Source of the DNA: Evansella vedderi
Lineage (GTDB): Bacteria > Bacillota > Bacilli > Bacillales > Salisediminibacteriaceae
Length of the DNA: 64,000 nucleotides
Direction: 5' to 3'
Assembly: GCF_030813435.1 (NCBI RefSeq)
Contig: NZ_JAUSUG010000020.1
Coordinates: forward strand, 1-64,000
Shown here: one piece after another, positions 42,193-50,963 of the stretch
Layout: each line of letters opens with the position of its first letter
Numbering within the stretch: the first letter of the stretch is position 1
Translations under genes and position numbers: made by a program
Notes under the pieces: model-generated
Told to the model about the DNA's origin: nothing
Database searches by the model: none
Seen by the model: the letters and a program-made list of their open reading frames with translations, nothing else

Positions 42193-43869
42193 CTAAAATC
42201 TCCCTGATTTAAAAATGGCGTAAAACAGCCAAATTAGCATTATTGCCGCTACACCAAATCCGATTTCTATTGCAGGAATCTCCCATATGATTGTAGATTG
42301 TCTTCCAAATGAAGACCCAATGATTAGACCAGTCATAATAATACTAAAGGCCAACAATACAATACTAAAGGATAGCCGATTACTGATATGATCTAATTTA
42401 CTTAATACTCGCTCTAAATCGGGAAGGCTAAATTCCATTCGTAATTTCCCTTTTTTTATCATGGTTGTCATATCGTCCACACTTCGGGGTAAATCCTTGA
42501 GCATTTCCCCATATTCTATTGTATTTCTTAAAAATTTCTCTGCGATATTTTTCGGATGATAGCGTTCCTTCAATAATCTTTTTCCAAATGGTTCCGCTAC
42601 CTTCACAATACTTATTTCAGGATCTAGTTTCTCCGTAATTCCTTCGGCAGTAAGTAATGTCTTCCCTAATAGGGTTAAGTCAGTTGGAATACGAATATCA
42701 TGCTCAAAGGCGACCGAAAATAGGTCATTTACTGCCTCACCAAGACTAATTTGACTAAATGGGACATCATAATATTTATCTTGAAGGTCCTCTAAGTCAG
42801 CCCTTAATAGATCTTTGTTAACTTCATCTGGAATGACACCCATTTGGGTAATGGCTTTAATAAGTCCATCTATGTTTCTTCCCATCATGGAGATAATAAG
42901 AGAGGCAATATGGTCCTTCATCCTTGGTGTAAGACGACCTACCATCCCGAAATCCATAAAGGCAACTACATTGTCAGGTAAAACGAATATATTACCTGGA
43001 TGTGGATCACCATGGAAAAAGCCTTCCATCAAAATTTGATGGAAGATAGCATGAACAAAACGATCTGCTACTATTTTTCGGTTAAATCCATTTTCTTTTG
43101 TTAAGGCTCTGTCGCTTAATTTCATTCCTTTTATATATTCCATCGTTAATATTTTCTCTGAGGAATACTCCCGAAAAACTTTAGGAATAAAAATTCCCTT
43201 GTTATCTTCAAATTGCTTCGAGATTTTCTCTGCATTTCGCCCTTCATTTAAGTAGTCTAATTCCATTCGCAAGGACTTGGAAAACTCATTGATGATTTCC
43301 TGTATGCCATATCTTCTTCCCCACTCGGTTCTACTATCTGCGAGTATAGCGATATGCTGCAAAATTTCTAAGTCTGTTTTCACTAAATCACTAATCTCTG
43401 GACGTTGTATTTTAATAGCAACGGACTCTCCACTATGTAAAACAGCATAGTGAACTTGTCCTATGGAGGCCGTTGCTAACGGAGTTTCATGAAAGCTTTG
43501 AAAGAGTGTCTCAATAGGGGCATTTAATTCTAGTTCCAACACTTGTTTTATTTCTTCGAAAGGTAAAGGAGTGACTTGGTCTTGAAGTTTTTCTAGCTCT
43601 TCAATCGTGTCTGGAGGAAAGATGTCAGGTCGAGTACTTGCTAATTGCCCCATTTTTATAAAAGTAGGTCCTAGATCTTCTAAAAATAAGCGGATTCGTT
43701 CCCCGGTCGTTTTAGAGTGAACCTCTCTCGTATCTTTAATTAATAACCTTTTTGGTATATTAAGCATTTCAATAAGGCCTAATTCCTTAGCGATAAATCC
43801 AAAACCATTCCGTGCAAAGGCTTTGCCAATATCTCGATATCTTTGAATATGTCTAATTCGACGTCCCAA
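42193..43869 (-). CDS. UbiB/AarF-family (ABC1) atypical kinase
   Basis: A protein of about 558 residues of the ABC1/UbiB family, linked to isoprenoid quinone biosynthesis or lipid homeostasis. It has the KxGQ motif (FIKMGQLASTRPD), ATASIGQVH in place of a P-loop, the VAIKIQRP lysine, HGDPHPGNI as catalytic loop and DFGMVG as the metal motif. Two C-terminal membrane segments anchor it. The start is placed at TTG 43869, giving the family N-terminus GRRIRHIQRYRDI, with GAGGTGG upstream; a longer frame from ATG 43932 includes that site. Confidence 0.9.
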   Translation of the reverse strand: MGRRIRHIQRYRDIGKAFARNGFGFIAKELGLIEMLNIPKRLLIKDTREVHSKTTGERIRLFLEDLGPTFIKMGQLASTRPDIFPPDTIEELEKLQDQVTPLPFEEIKQVLELELNAPIETLFQSFHETPLATASIGQVHYAVLHSGESVAIKIQRPEISDLVKTDLEILQHIAILADSRTEWGRRYGIQEIINEFSKSLRMELDYLNEGRNAEKISKQFEDNKGIFIPKVFREYSSEKILTMEYIKGMKLSDRALTKENGFNRKIVADRFVHAIFHQILMEGFFHGDPHPGNIFVLPDNVVAFMDFGMVGRLTPRMKDHIASLIISMMGRNIDGLIKAITQMGVIPDEVNKDLLRADLEDLQDKYYDVPFSQISLGEAVNDLFSVAFEHDIRIPTDLTLLGKTLLTAEGITEKLDPEISIVKVAEPFGKRLLKERYHPKNIAEKFLRNTIEYGEMLKDLPRSVDDMTTMIKKGKLRMEFSLPDLERVLSKLDHISNRLSFSIVLLAFSIIMTGLIIGSSFGRQSTIIWEIPAIEIGFGVAAIMLIWLFYAIFKSGRF

Positions 43870-43940
43870 GTTCCTCACCACCTCACACAAATAGTCACCT
43901 ATTATTATGAATTCTTTGGGAAAATAATACAACTTATAAT

Positions 43941-44036
43941 ATGCTGGATTAACTCGAAGGAGTGAAAGGCGGCGACTCCCGCGGGAGCCATGGTGGCGAC
44001 ATTGATCCGCCTGTAACGAATTCGAGTGATATTTTA
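43941..44036. repeat. Palindromic intergenic repeat
   Basis: ACTCGAAGGAG and AATTCGAGTGA frame a GC-rich core with CGACTCCCGCGGGAGCCATGGTGGCGACATT. The GGYGGCGACATT segment recurs at 44413 and 63716, so it belongs to the R5 family. Confidence 0.6.
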
Positions 44037-44052
44037 ACCTAACACATAGTTG

Positions 44053-44088
44053 AAAAAACCATGATCAAAAATACGATCATGGTTTTTA
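44053..44088 (-). terminator. Terminator of the 43-aa gene
   Basis: AACCATGATC and GATCATGGTT form a stem, with A and T tracts on both sides; on the minus strand it ends in a U-run. Confidence 0.85.
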
Positions 44089-44090
44089 AT

Positions 44091-44222
44091 TTATTTATTT
44101 GTACTGTGCTGTTTATTAGGTAGCTTTTTACTCGCGTGTCTATGACCTTGACGGTTTTTATTCTGTTCGTCCTTTCTCTGCTTTTCCTGCAGATCTTGTA
44201 CGAATTCGTGTGTGTTATCCAT
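44091..44222 (-). CDS. Small hydrophilic protein, DUF4023-like, 43 aa
   Basis: A 43-residue frame starting MDNTHEFVQDLQEKQRKDE and ending with NRQGHRHASKKLPNKQH plus five residues. The pattern (THEFV, NRQG, KLPNKQH) is that of the short DUF4023 proteins of Bacillus. AAGGAGG lies ten bases before ATG 44222, and a terminator follows the stop. Function unknown. Confidence 0.85.
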   Translation of the reverse strand: MDNTHEFVQDLQEKQRKDEQNKNRQGHRHASKKLPNKQHSTNK

Positions 44223-44392
44223 AACAAAGTTCCTCCTTCTTTCGTAACCTCAACGATACTTTAACCTTTTACTTTAAGAAAAATTCACTTAATGGTAATA
44301 CATATCTTACCAGATTTTTTCATGAAGAGATGGATATAATCTCCTCTAGAAAAAACTTTACTATCCCAATTGCCAAAGTTGATTCTTTATGA

Positions 44393-44437
44393 AGGCTGAA
44401 GCGTTGCCCACCGGAACCAGGACGGTGACATTACGCC
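44393..44437 (+). repeat. R5 intergenic repeat, copy 1
   Basis: GGCTGAAGCGTTGCCC followed by CCAGGACGGTGACATTACGCC; matches bases 63686-63732 with few changes. The 383-bp gap from 44223 to 44605 otherwise shows only AT-rich sequence and the promoter region of the spore protein gene. Confidence 0.7.
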
Positions 44438-44605
44438 TGTAGCTTATCCAAGCCTCAATAATGTGGGAAACAATAATCGTTTAGAAAACAACCTAGTAAG
44501 GAAAATTGGATAACATTACCTGAATATATTTTTTTATTATCTTAAACACTATGACTACACTGATTTCATAATCAGAATCCAATTTTCGAAAGGAGAAATG
44601 TTGAC

Positions 44606-44806
44606 ATGGCACGTTCAAACAATAACAATCAATTGTTAGTACCTGGAGTTCAACAAGCATTGGATCAAATGAAGTATGAAATTGCACAGGAATTTGGAGT
44701 ACAGTTAGGAGCAGACACTACTTCCAGAGCTAACGGTTCTGTAGGTGGAGAAATCACTAAGCGCCTTGTTCAAATGGCGGAGCAACAACTAGGTGGATCT
44801 CGTTAA
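44606..44806 (+). CDS. Alpha/beta-type small acid-soluble spore protein
   Basis: A 66-residue SASP that coats and protects spore DNA. The hallmark segments are [23 protein letters not shown] (with the GPR protease site around EIAQEFGV) and the DNA-binding [29 protein letters not shown]. Expression in the forespore under sigma-G is expected from the family. RBS AAAGGAG. Its presence shows that the organism forms endospores. Confidence 0.97.
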   Translation: MARSNNNNQLLVPGVQQALDQMKYEIAQEFGVQLGADTTSRANGSVGGEITKRLVQMAEQQLGGSR

Positions 44807-44822
44807 TTGAAATAGAAGGCAA

Positions 44823-44858
44823 AATACCCCCGTAGTAATTTCTACGGGGGTATTTTTT
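44823..44858 (+). terminator. Terminator after the SASP gene
   Basis: AATACCCCCGTAG and CTACGGGGGTATT form a 13-bp stem followed by TTTT. Confidence 0.95.
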
Positions 44859-44966
44859 CATAAATTTTTCTGTAAAATTAAAGAAAAATTCCGACATAAT
44901 GTTCCCTTTTCCCCCCATTTTATAAGATAATATAATTAAAGAGCCAATGTTAGGGGGGACCATGTA

Positions 44967-47222
44967 TTGATAAACCAACATTCACTGAAAATGGAAGAGC
45001 AAATTATGTACATGCATGCCTTTCAAAATACGACAGTAGGTATGGCAATGGTATCGTTAGATGGTAGGGTAATTAAATGCAATAAGGCCGTTAGTACGAT
45101 TCTTGGTTATACAGAAGAAGAGTTAACCAATATTAGTTTTTCCAACTATACCCACAAGGAAGACATACAGAGAAGTTATAAAGTTATAAATGAATCCTTG
45201 GAAGGACTTCGAGATTCTTATCAAATTGAAAAAAGGTTTATACATAAAAACGGCGAGATTGTTTGGGGATTATTAAACGTTACATTAATAAGGGATGCAG
45301 AGGGAGATCCCCTTTATTTTTTATCACAATTAAATGATATAAGTGACAAAAAGGAAACAGAAGAAAAACTAAGGGAGATGGGAAAACAGTTTCAGTTAAT
45401 TACAGATAATTCCTTAGATAAAATATCTAAACATGCCCTAAACGGGGATTATACCTATGTTTCTCCTGCTTGTGTGAATTTATTAGGCTATACACAAGAT
45501 GAGCTTATTGGAGTTTCTCCCCTCGACCTATGTCATCCAGATGATATTGCCGTATTGGAAAAACATTTAACAATAGTTCTCAACCAAGGAGAGTTTCATA
45601 AATTAACCTTCCGAATGAAACTTAAATCAGGGGAGTATCGATGGTTTGAATCAGCCGGTAAAGGAATTATAGGAGAAAATGGTCAAGTAACGGAGATCCT
45701 AACTTTTACTCGAGATATCACCCATAGAAAATCCGTGGAAGAACGTTTAAGGCTGAATGAAAAAAGGTACAAATCTCTTTTTGAAAATAATCCAGACATG
45801 TGCTTTATAGTAGATTTACAAGGAAATTATACTTCTATTAATAAAAGCTTTGAGAAGATTACTGGCTATACCTATAAAGAGATTGTTCAGGATGGTATAA
45901 ATTTTCGTTTCCTTATAGAAAAGGAAGATTTAAAAAAGGTTGAGAAGCATTTTGCTGGTGCGGTAGCAGGGAATGTTCAACGTTATGAGGCTTCTGGGAT
46001 TAATAAACAGGGGAGAGCAATTATACTCGATGTAGTGAATGCACCGATCATGATTAACAATGAAGTGGTTGGGGTATATGGTATAGCTAAGGATATTTCA
46101 AAGCAAAAAGCGGCAGAGGCAGCTTTAAAGCAAGCAAAGACGCAATTAGAGTCTTTTATTGATAATAATGTGGACCCTATCCTCATTTTTAATAAAAATG
46201 GAAAGTTACTTAAAGTAAATGAAGCTTTTGAAACTACATATGGTTGGTCCAGAGAAGAGATAATTGGACAAGATCACCTGCATTTAGAATTAATTCCTGA
46301 GAAGTATACAGAAAAGGTGAAAATCAATCTTGACACCCTTAAAAGTGGGGCAAAGTTTAAAGGGATTAAATCGAAAAGAAAAACGCGGGACGGGGATATA
46401 TTAGATGTGGATATTTCTGGTTTTCCAACGGAGGATGAAAAGGGCGAACTAAATGGCTGGGCAATCACCTTGAGGGATGTTACAGAGGCTAAGCTTGCTG
46501 AAGAAGTGTTGAGAAACTCAGAGAAATTGTCTGTTGCAGGACAGCTTGCCGCAGGAATTGCCCATGAAATCCGGAATCCAATGACAGCTATTAAAGGATT
46601 TATTCAGCTAATGAACCGAGATAAGGAATTTTCCTCGAGATTAAAATATTTTGATATTATTTTAAAGGAGATTAGCAGAATCGAGCTTATTATTAGTGAA
46701 TTACTTATTTTAGCGAAACCACAAGATGTCAGGGTTACTCAAGCGGATATTACTTCCTTAATAGAAGAGGTAGCGGTTTTATTACAAACTCAAGCTATTT
46801 TAAATAACGTAACCATCGAGACGGAATTTGAAAATAATGCACAACTTATTTTTTGCGAAAAAAATCAAATTAAACAAGTATGTATTAATTTTATAAAAAA
46901 CGCTATTGAGGCAATGCCAAAAGGGGGATTACTACGTATCAAAGTTTCCAATGTAAATGACAAAGGCATTAATATACAATTTATAGATCAAGGATTCGGT
47001 ATTCCAAGTAACCTGTTAAAAAAATTAGGAGAACCATTTTATACAACAAAAGAAAAAGGGACAGGTTTAGGGTTTATGGTTAGTAAGAAGATTATAGAAA
47101 ACCATGGCGGGTCATTAACCGTTCAAAGTGAAGAGAACAAGGGAACTACAGTAGAGGTATTTCTTCCACTCCAAAGAAGCAGTGAAGTGGATACGAACAC
47201 CCATAACTTAATGGAGAACTGA
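44967..47222 (+). CDS. Multi-PAS histidine kinase, sporulation kinase (KinA/KinE)-like
   Basis: A 751-residue soluble kinase with four PAS domains (about 10-130, 140-260, 265-385, 390-510) and a C-terminal kinase core. The phosphoacceptor region QLAAGIAHEIRNPMTAIKGFIQLM is nearly that of B. subtilis sporulation kinases, followed by INFIKNAIEAMPKGG and GTGLGFMVSKKII. There is no response regulator next door, as is usual for Spo0F-phosphorelay kinases, so input to sporulation is likely (inference). TTG start with AGGGGGG upstream. Confidence 0.9.
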   Translation: MINQHSLKMEEQIMYMHAFQNTTVGMAMVSLDGRVIKCNKAVSTILGYTEEELTNISFSNYTHKEDIQRSYKVINESLEGLRDSYQIEKRFIHKNGEIVWGLLNVTLIRDAEGDPLYFLSQLNDISDKKETEEKLREMGKQFQLITDNSLDKISKHALNGDYTYVSPACVNLLGYTQDELIGVSPLDLCHPDDIAVLEKHLTIVLNQGEFHKLTFRMKLKSGEYRWFESAGKGIIGENGQVTEILTFTRDITHRKSVEERLRLNEKRYKSLFENNPDMCFIVDLQGNYTSINKSFEKITGYTYKEIVQDGINFRFLIEKEDLKKVEKHFAGAVAGNVQRYEASGINKQGRAIILDVVNAPIMINNEVVGVYGIAKDISKQKAAEAALKQAKTQLESFIDNNVDPILIFNKNGKLLKVNEAFETTYGWSREEIIGQDHLHLELIPEKYTEKVKINLDTLKSGAKFKGIKSKRKTRDGDILDVDISGFPTEDEKGELNGWAITLRDVTEAKLAEEVLRNSEKLSVAGQLAAGIAHEIRNPMTAIKGFIQLMNRDKEFSSRLKYFDIILKEISRIELIISELLILAKPQDVRVTQADITSLIEEVAVLLQTQAILNNVTIETEFENNAQLIFCEKNQIKQVCINFIKNAIEAMPKGGLLRIKVSNVNDKGINIQFIDQGFGIPSNLLKKLGEPFYTTKEKGTGLGFMVSKKIIENHGGSLTVQSEENKGTTVEVFLPLQRSSEVDTNTHNLMEN

Positions 47223-47232
47223 GTGTGGTAGA

Positions 47233-48138
47233 GTGCTTAAAGGAAACCCTATTTACGTAGAAACAAAAATAAACGGACCGTTGGAAACGATTTGGAAATA
47301 TACACAAGAACCGAAGCTTCATGAACGTTGGGATTTGCGATTTTCGAGCATTACCTATTTACCTAAGGAAGGAAGTATACAACCATTTCTATATAAAACT
47401 AACATAGGTTTTGGTATATCCATTGTTGGTGAAGGACGGAGCAGGGGGAAGAAAGAGTTAAGTGACGGCAGCCGAGTGTCTTCTTTAGAGTTCGGTACAG
47501 AGCAGAAGCTTTCGTTAATAAAAAAAGGAAGTGGCTTTTGGAAGTATGAACCTGAAGAGGGAGGAATTCGTTTTTATACTAAATACGATTATTCCACTAG
47601 GTTTGGGGCATTAGGAACCATTATAGATCGTTTGATCTTTCGTCCCATGATAGGCTGGGCAACAGCGTGGAGCTTCGATGCCATGAAGCTTTGGATTGAA
47701 AAACAAATTCCCCCAGAACAATCCTTCCGACGGCTTCTAACTCATATTTTTATTTGTTTTGCCCTCGCCTTTATTTGGATTTATCAGGGGCTAGTTCCGA
47801 AAATTCTTTTTCCGGAAACGGGGGAATTAGCTCTCATAGAACAAACAGGCTTCTTTCCTGGATTCGAAAGGGAAGTTGTTTTCAGTATTGGAATACTTGA
47901 AATAATAGTGGGTCTGCTATTTTTATTCCCAATACGTAAAGTGGGCTTGTTTTTAGTCTCTAGTATGGCTGTAGCATTATTAGGGCTGGGAGCCTTGTTC
48001 ACCAATCCATACCTATTTCTTGAACCATTTAATCCAGCAACGCTAAATATCGGAATGATTTTACTTGGAATAGTTGGATGGCTTAATTTACGTGACCTTC
48101 CACAAGCGAGAAACTGTTGGAGGAGGCCGTCGAAATGA
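47233..48138 (+). CDS. SRPBCC/DoxX-like membrane protein, YndG-like
   Basis: A 301-residue protein with an N-terminal SRPBCC (START-like) ligand-binding domain (about 1-150: ETKINGPLETIWKYTQEPKLHERWD) and a C-terminal DoxX-like part with four membrane segments. GTG start; the RBS is weak. It begins 10 bp after the kinase gene and overlaps the next gene by 4 bp (ATGA). The triplet of genes from here resembles the yndG-yndH-yndJ group of B. subtilis. Confidence 0.8.
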   Translation: MLKGNPIYVETKINGPLETIWKYTQEPKLHERWDLRFSSITYLPKEGSIQPFLYKTNIGFGISIVGEGRSRGKKELSDGSRVSSLEFGTEQKLSLIKKGSGFWKYEPEEGGIRFYTKYDYSTRFGALGTIIDRLIFRPMIGWATAWSFDAMKLWIEKQIPPEQSFRRLLTHIFICFALAFIWIYQGLVPKILFPETGELALIEQTGFFPGFEREVVFSIGILEIIVGLLFLFPIRKVGLFLVSSMAVALLGLGALFTNPYLFLEPFNPATLNIGMILLGIVGWLNLRDLPQARNCWRRPSK

Positions 48139-48812
48139 AATCCATTTATGAACGGGTATTAGGGGATAACTTTCATCAGCTTCATCCATTACTGCAACGT
48201 AAGTTTTCTTTACATAGTGAATCAGAGGAAATAGCAATAGGAGAAGGGACAATGACCTATATTCAAGGGGGGAAGTCGTGGATGAGGCCGTTATTTTCCC
48301 TTGGTGCGGCGCGACATCTTTTTTTTCCAGAGCGAGGGACGAATATTCCTTTTAAAATAGAAAATGCAGCCTATAAAGATCCCTTTGGCCGGGAAACGGT
48401 GGCTTGGATCCGACGGTTTTATTTTCCTAAAATAACAAGAGCCTTTGATGCCACTATGATCTACAGTGAACAAAAGCACGGAATCATTGACTTCTTAGGT
48501 AATAAACAACGCCTTATCTCTCCATTAAATTTCTATGTGACCGAAACAGGGGGACTGAATATTGTCTCGGAAATTCCCTATTTGTGGCTAGGGGGAATGC
48601 GCGTACATTCACCGAAATGGGCTGGGCCAACAGCACAAATCAAAGAAGAAGTAATAGAAGGAAGCGAGGTTTCTATACATGTAGAAGTGAGGCACCCGTT
48701 ATTCGGTTTGCTTATTGAATATAGTGGGTCCTTTCACCTATCCTTTATATCCACAAGAAATCTAAAGGAACGGAAAGATTTTTTTCCAGGAAGATATGAA
48801 AAGCGGGAGTAG
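48135..48812 (+). CDS. DUF4166 protein, YndH-like
   Basis: A 225-residue protein of the DUF4166 type (YERVLGDNFHQLHPLLQRKF at the start, then GEGTMTYIQGGKSWMRPLFSLG). Role unknown. ATG 48135 is chosen because GGAGGAGG lies eight bases upstream; the in-frame TTG 48117 overlaps that site. It is translationally coupled to the preceding gene. Confidence 0.85.
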   Translation: MKSIYERVLGDNFHQLHPLLQRKFSLHSESEEIAIGEGTMTYIQGGKSWMRPLFSLGAARHLFFPERGTNIPFKIENAAYKDPFGRETVAWIRRFYFPKITRAFDATMIYSEQKHGIIDFLGNKQRLISPLNFYVTETGGLNIVSEIPYLWLGGMRVHSPKWAGPTAQIKEEVIEGSEVSIHVEVRHPLFGLLIEYSGSFHLSFISTRNLKERKDFFPGRYEKRE

Positions 48813-48818
48813 ATAACA

Positions 48819-50504
48819 GTGGAAAAAATAATGAAAATTCAAGCTTGTTTAGGAGCCGCCACCTGGGCTGCTCTTTCTCTTTTGTATTCCATGGGAAACA
48901 TTGAAATACTCCTATCCTTTGCCTTTCTAGTACTGGTTCCCCTTACTTTGCTTTTAACCAATACAGTTACAGTGGAAGGAAAACCTTTTAAATCACTGAA
49001 GCTCGTTAGTATTTGTCATTACCCCTTTGCCGTTTTAGGTACATTCAGTGTCATTTATGAACCTGGAATGTTAGCCGGGTTTCTAGCTGTAGGTTGGTTC
49101 TTGTACACTTTCATGCTGGCCGGATATGGAGTGGTTCGACTTTTGGCAAGGGGATGGAAACCTTTAGATGAGGCCCTCATTGATATTGCCTTTATTTATG
49201 TCGTTTTAGGAGGTGTGTGGCTTGTCCTCCACCGTTTTGACGTGGAAGGACTCCCCTTTCCGTCAGTAATCGTACTTCTTACGGCCATTCACTTTCATTA
49301 CTCCGCCTTCCTTGTCCCCATTTTCACAGGCATGCTAGGGCGGTATCTTTATACGGAAAAAATAAAGTGGCCGGGCTTTCCTATTGTGGCAATTGGCGTT
49401 ATTTCAGGTCCGATGGTTGTGGCTGCTGGAATTAATTTTGGCGGAGTCCTAGAGTATATGGCAGTTGTCTTATACGTGCTAGTCCTATATTGGTTAGGAA
49501 TTGGAACGATAATAGTTATGCTTAAAGGGAAAGGAGCTAGCTTTGGAAGGTTAGCTGTGATCATATCATCATTGGCTTTATTAGGAACCATGAGCCTTTC
49601 TTATTTGTACAGCTATGGAAACACCTTTGGACCTGTAATATTGACTATCCCCGATATGGTTATTTTTCATGGAGTGGGCAATGCCTTTGGGTATGGATTA
49701 TTGGGTGTATTAGGCTGGATTTTCCTTGCCCCCCCGTCTCGGGATAATTACTATAGTTTCCCTGTGAGTAAGTTAAGGGGGAAAAAGTACGTTGGTTCCT
49801 CCTATATGGATAAATATAAAGTAAGGGAGAATCCCCCTGCTGTAAGGGGCCTTGTGGATAGCTTTGCCATGTTTGAGAATGACAAGTTTCATCCACAAAA
49901 GGTAGATTTCCGTATCCGTAGATTTTATGAAGACACTCAGCCGTTTAGGTTGATCGCAAAAACAAGCTGGAGGCGAGGATTTCGGTTTTTATCACGTGTT
50001 TATCATGAATTAACAGGTAGGTTTGGTCAGCTTCATCTCGAACCACACAGAGATGTGGTTAGGAAACAAGAAATGGTAGGGGCAGTTTTTCCCATTTTAG
50101 ACGTAGCCGATGGGCGAGAGGCACCAAGAGTATGGCTTCGGGAAGATAAGGAAACAGGAGAAACTATTTTTGTGGCCGTCTATTCCTATCATGTATACAA
50201 TGGGAAAAGGTATATGAATATAGCTTTGCCACTACCATGGTCTGTCATGACAGGAATTCTCCGCCCTGATAACGATGAAGAAAATGGACTATTATTAACT
50301 AGTGAAAAAATTGCTGATGAAAAGGGTCATGAAGGAATATATCTCACCGTGGGACAAGGGATAACAGTAAGGCTTCCCATTTCTGAGACATTTCACATTC
50401 AAGTGGTGGATGGAAGTTCTGGAAGGCTTCGAGCAACCCACAAAATGAAAATCTGTGGGATCCCCTGTCTGGAATTAGAGTATGAAATTTTTGAACAAAG
50501 ATAG
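48819..50504 (+). CDS. yndJ: YndJ-family membrane protein
   Basis: A 561-residue protein whose first half has about nine membrane segments (residues 5-305) and contains LLTAIHFHYSAFLVPIF and DMVIFHGVGNAFGYGLLG, typical of YndJ. The second half is soluble and resembles a DUF4166/lipocalin-like beta domain (FRFLSRVYHELTGRFGQLHL). Function unknown. GTG start, six bp after the yndH-like gene. Last gene of the group. Confidence 0.85.
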   Translation: MEKIMKIQACLGAATWAALSLLYSMGNIEILLSFAFLVLVPLTLLLTNTVTVEGKPFKSLKLVSICHYPFAVLGTFSVIYEPGMLAGFLAVGWFLYTFMLAGYGVVRLLARGWKPLDEALIDIAFIYVVLGGVWLVLHRFDVEGLPFPSVIVLLTAIHFHYSAFLVPIFTGMLGRYLYTEKIKWPGFPIVAIGVISGPMVVAAGINFGGVLEYMAVVLYVLVLYWLGIGTIIVMLKGKGASFGRLAVIISSLALLGTMSLSYLYSYGNTFGPVILTIPDMVIFHGVGNAFGYGLLGVLGWIFLAPPSRDNYYSFPVSKLRGKKYVGSSYMDKYKVRENPPAVRGLVDSFAMFENDKFHPQKVDFRIRRFYEDTQPFRLIAKTSWRRGFRFLSRVYHELTGRFGQLHLEPHRDVVRKQEMVGAVFPILDVADGREAPRVWLREDKETGETIFVAVYSYHVYNGKRYMNIALPLPWSVMTGILRPDNDEENGLLLTSEKIADEKGHEGIYLTVGQGITVRLPISETFHIQVVDGSSGRLRATHKMKICGIPCLELEYEIFEQR

Positions 50505-50546
50505 GATCGTAAAGTGATTCTGAAAACATGAGCAACGAAAAAACAA

Positions 50547-50770
50547 GGCTGGGACAAAAGCGTTTTGTCAATGAGAATTCCGAACGAAGCATTTAAATCG
50601 CTTCGGAAATATACTTCGCTTTCCGCGGGTGGCTGGTGAGCCCCCTCGTGCTTACGCACGTGTGGTCTCACCTTTGCCTTTGCTCCCGCAGGAGTCTACG
50701 TATATTTCCTCCGCTATGATAATACACTGTTCGTATTTTCATCTAAACACTTTAGTTATGTCCCAGCCTC
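50547..50770 (-). repeat. R6 element, copy 4, interrupted by a GC-rich insert
   Basis: A 224-bp copy with ends AAGGCTGGGAC and GTCCCAGCCTC. Compared with the 144-152 bp copies, it carries about 80 extra bases near 50620-50700. The insert is GC-rich, contains the palindromic CTCGTGCTTACGCACGTG region and is framed by GCTTTCCGCGGG / CTCCCGCAGGAG. The remaining bases up to 50963 are AT-rich and hold only the promoter region of the next gene. Confidence 0.85.
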
Positions 50771-50963
50771 TTTCCTATTTAACTCCTAAAACTCTCCATC
50801 AACGAAGACTTTCCATTAACACAACTAACAAATTTTTCAAAAAAAATCGTATTACTATATTTACAATATTAACACTGTACTGGTATACTTTATAACCGTA
50901 ATACATAAAACTTAGTAAACAGCTAAGGATTATCAGAATAATAGTAGAAAAGGGGTTGTACAC

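Noticed and set aside
44039-44227. A 62-codon frame on the minus strand
   Set aside because: It overlaps the better supported 43-aa DUF4023-like frame and reads through that gene's terminator.
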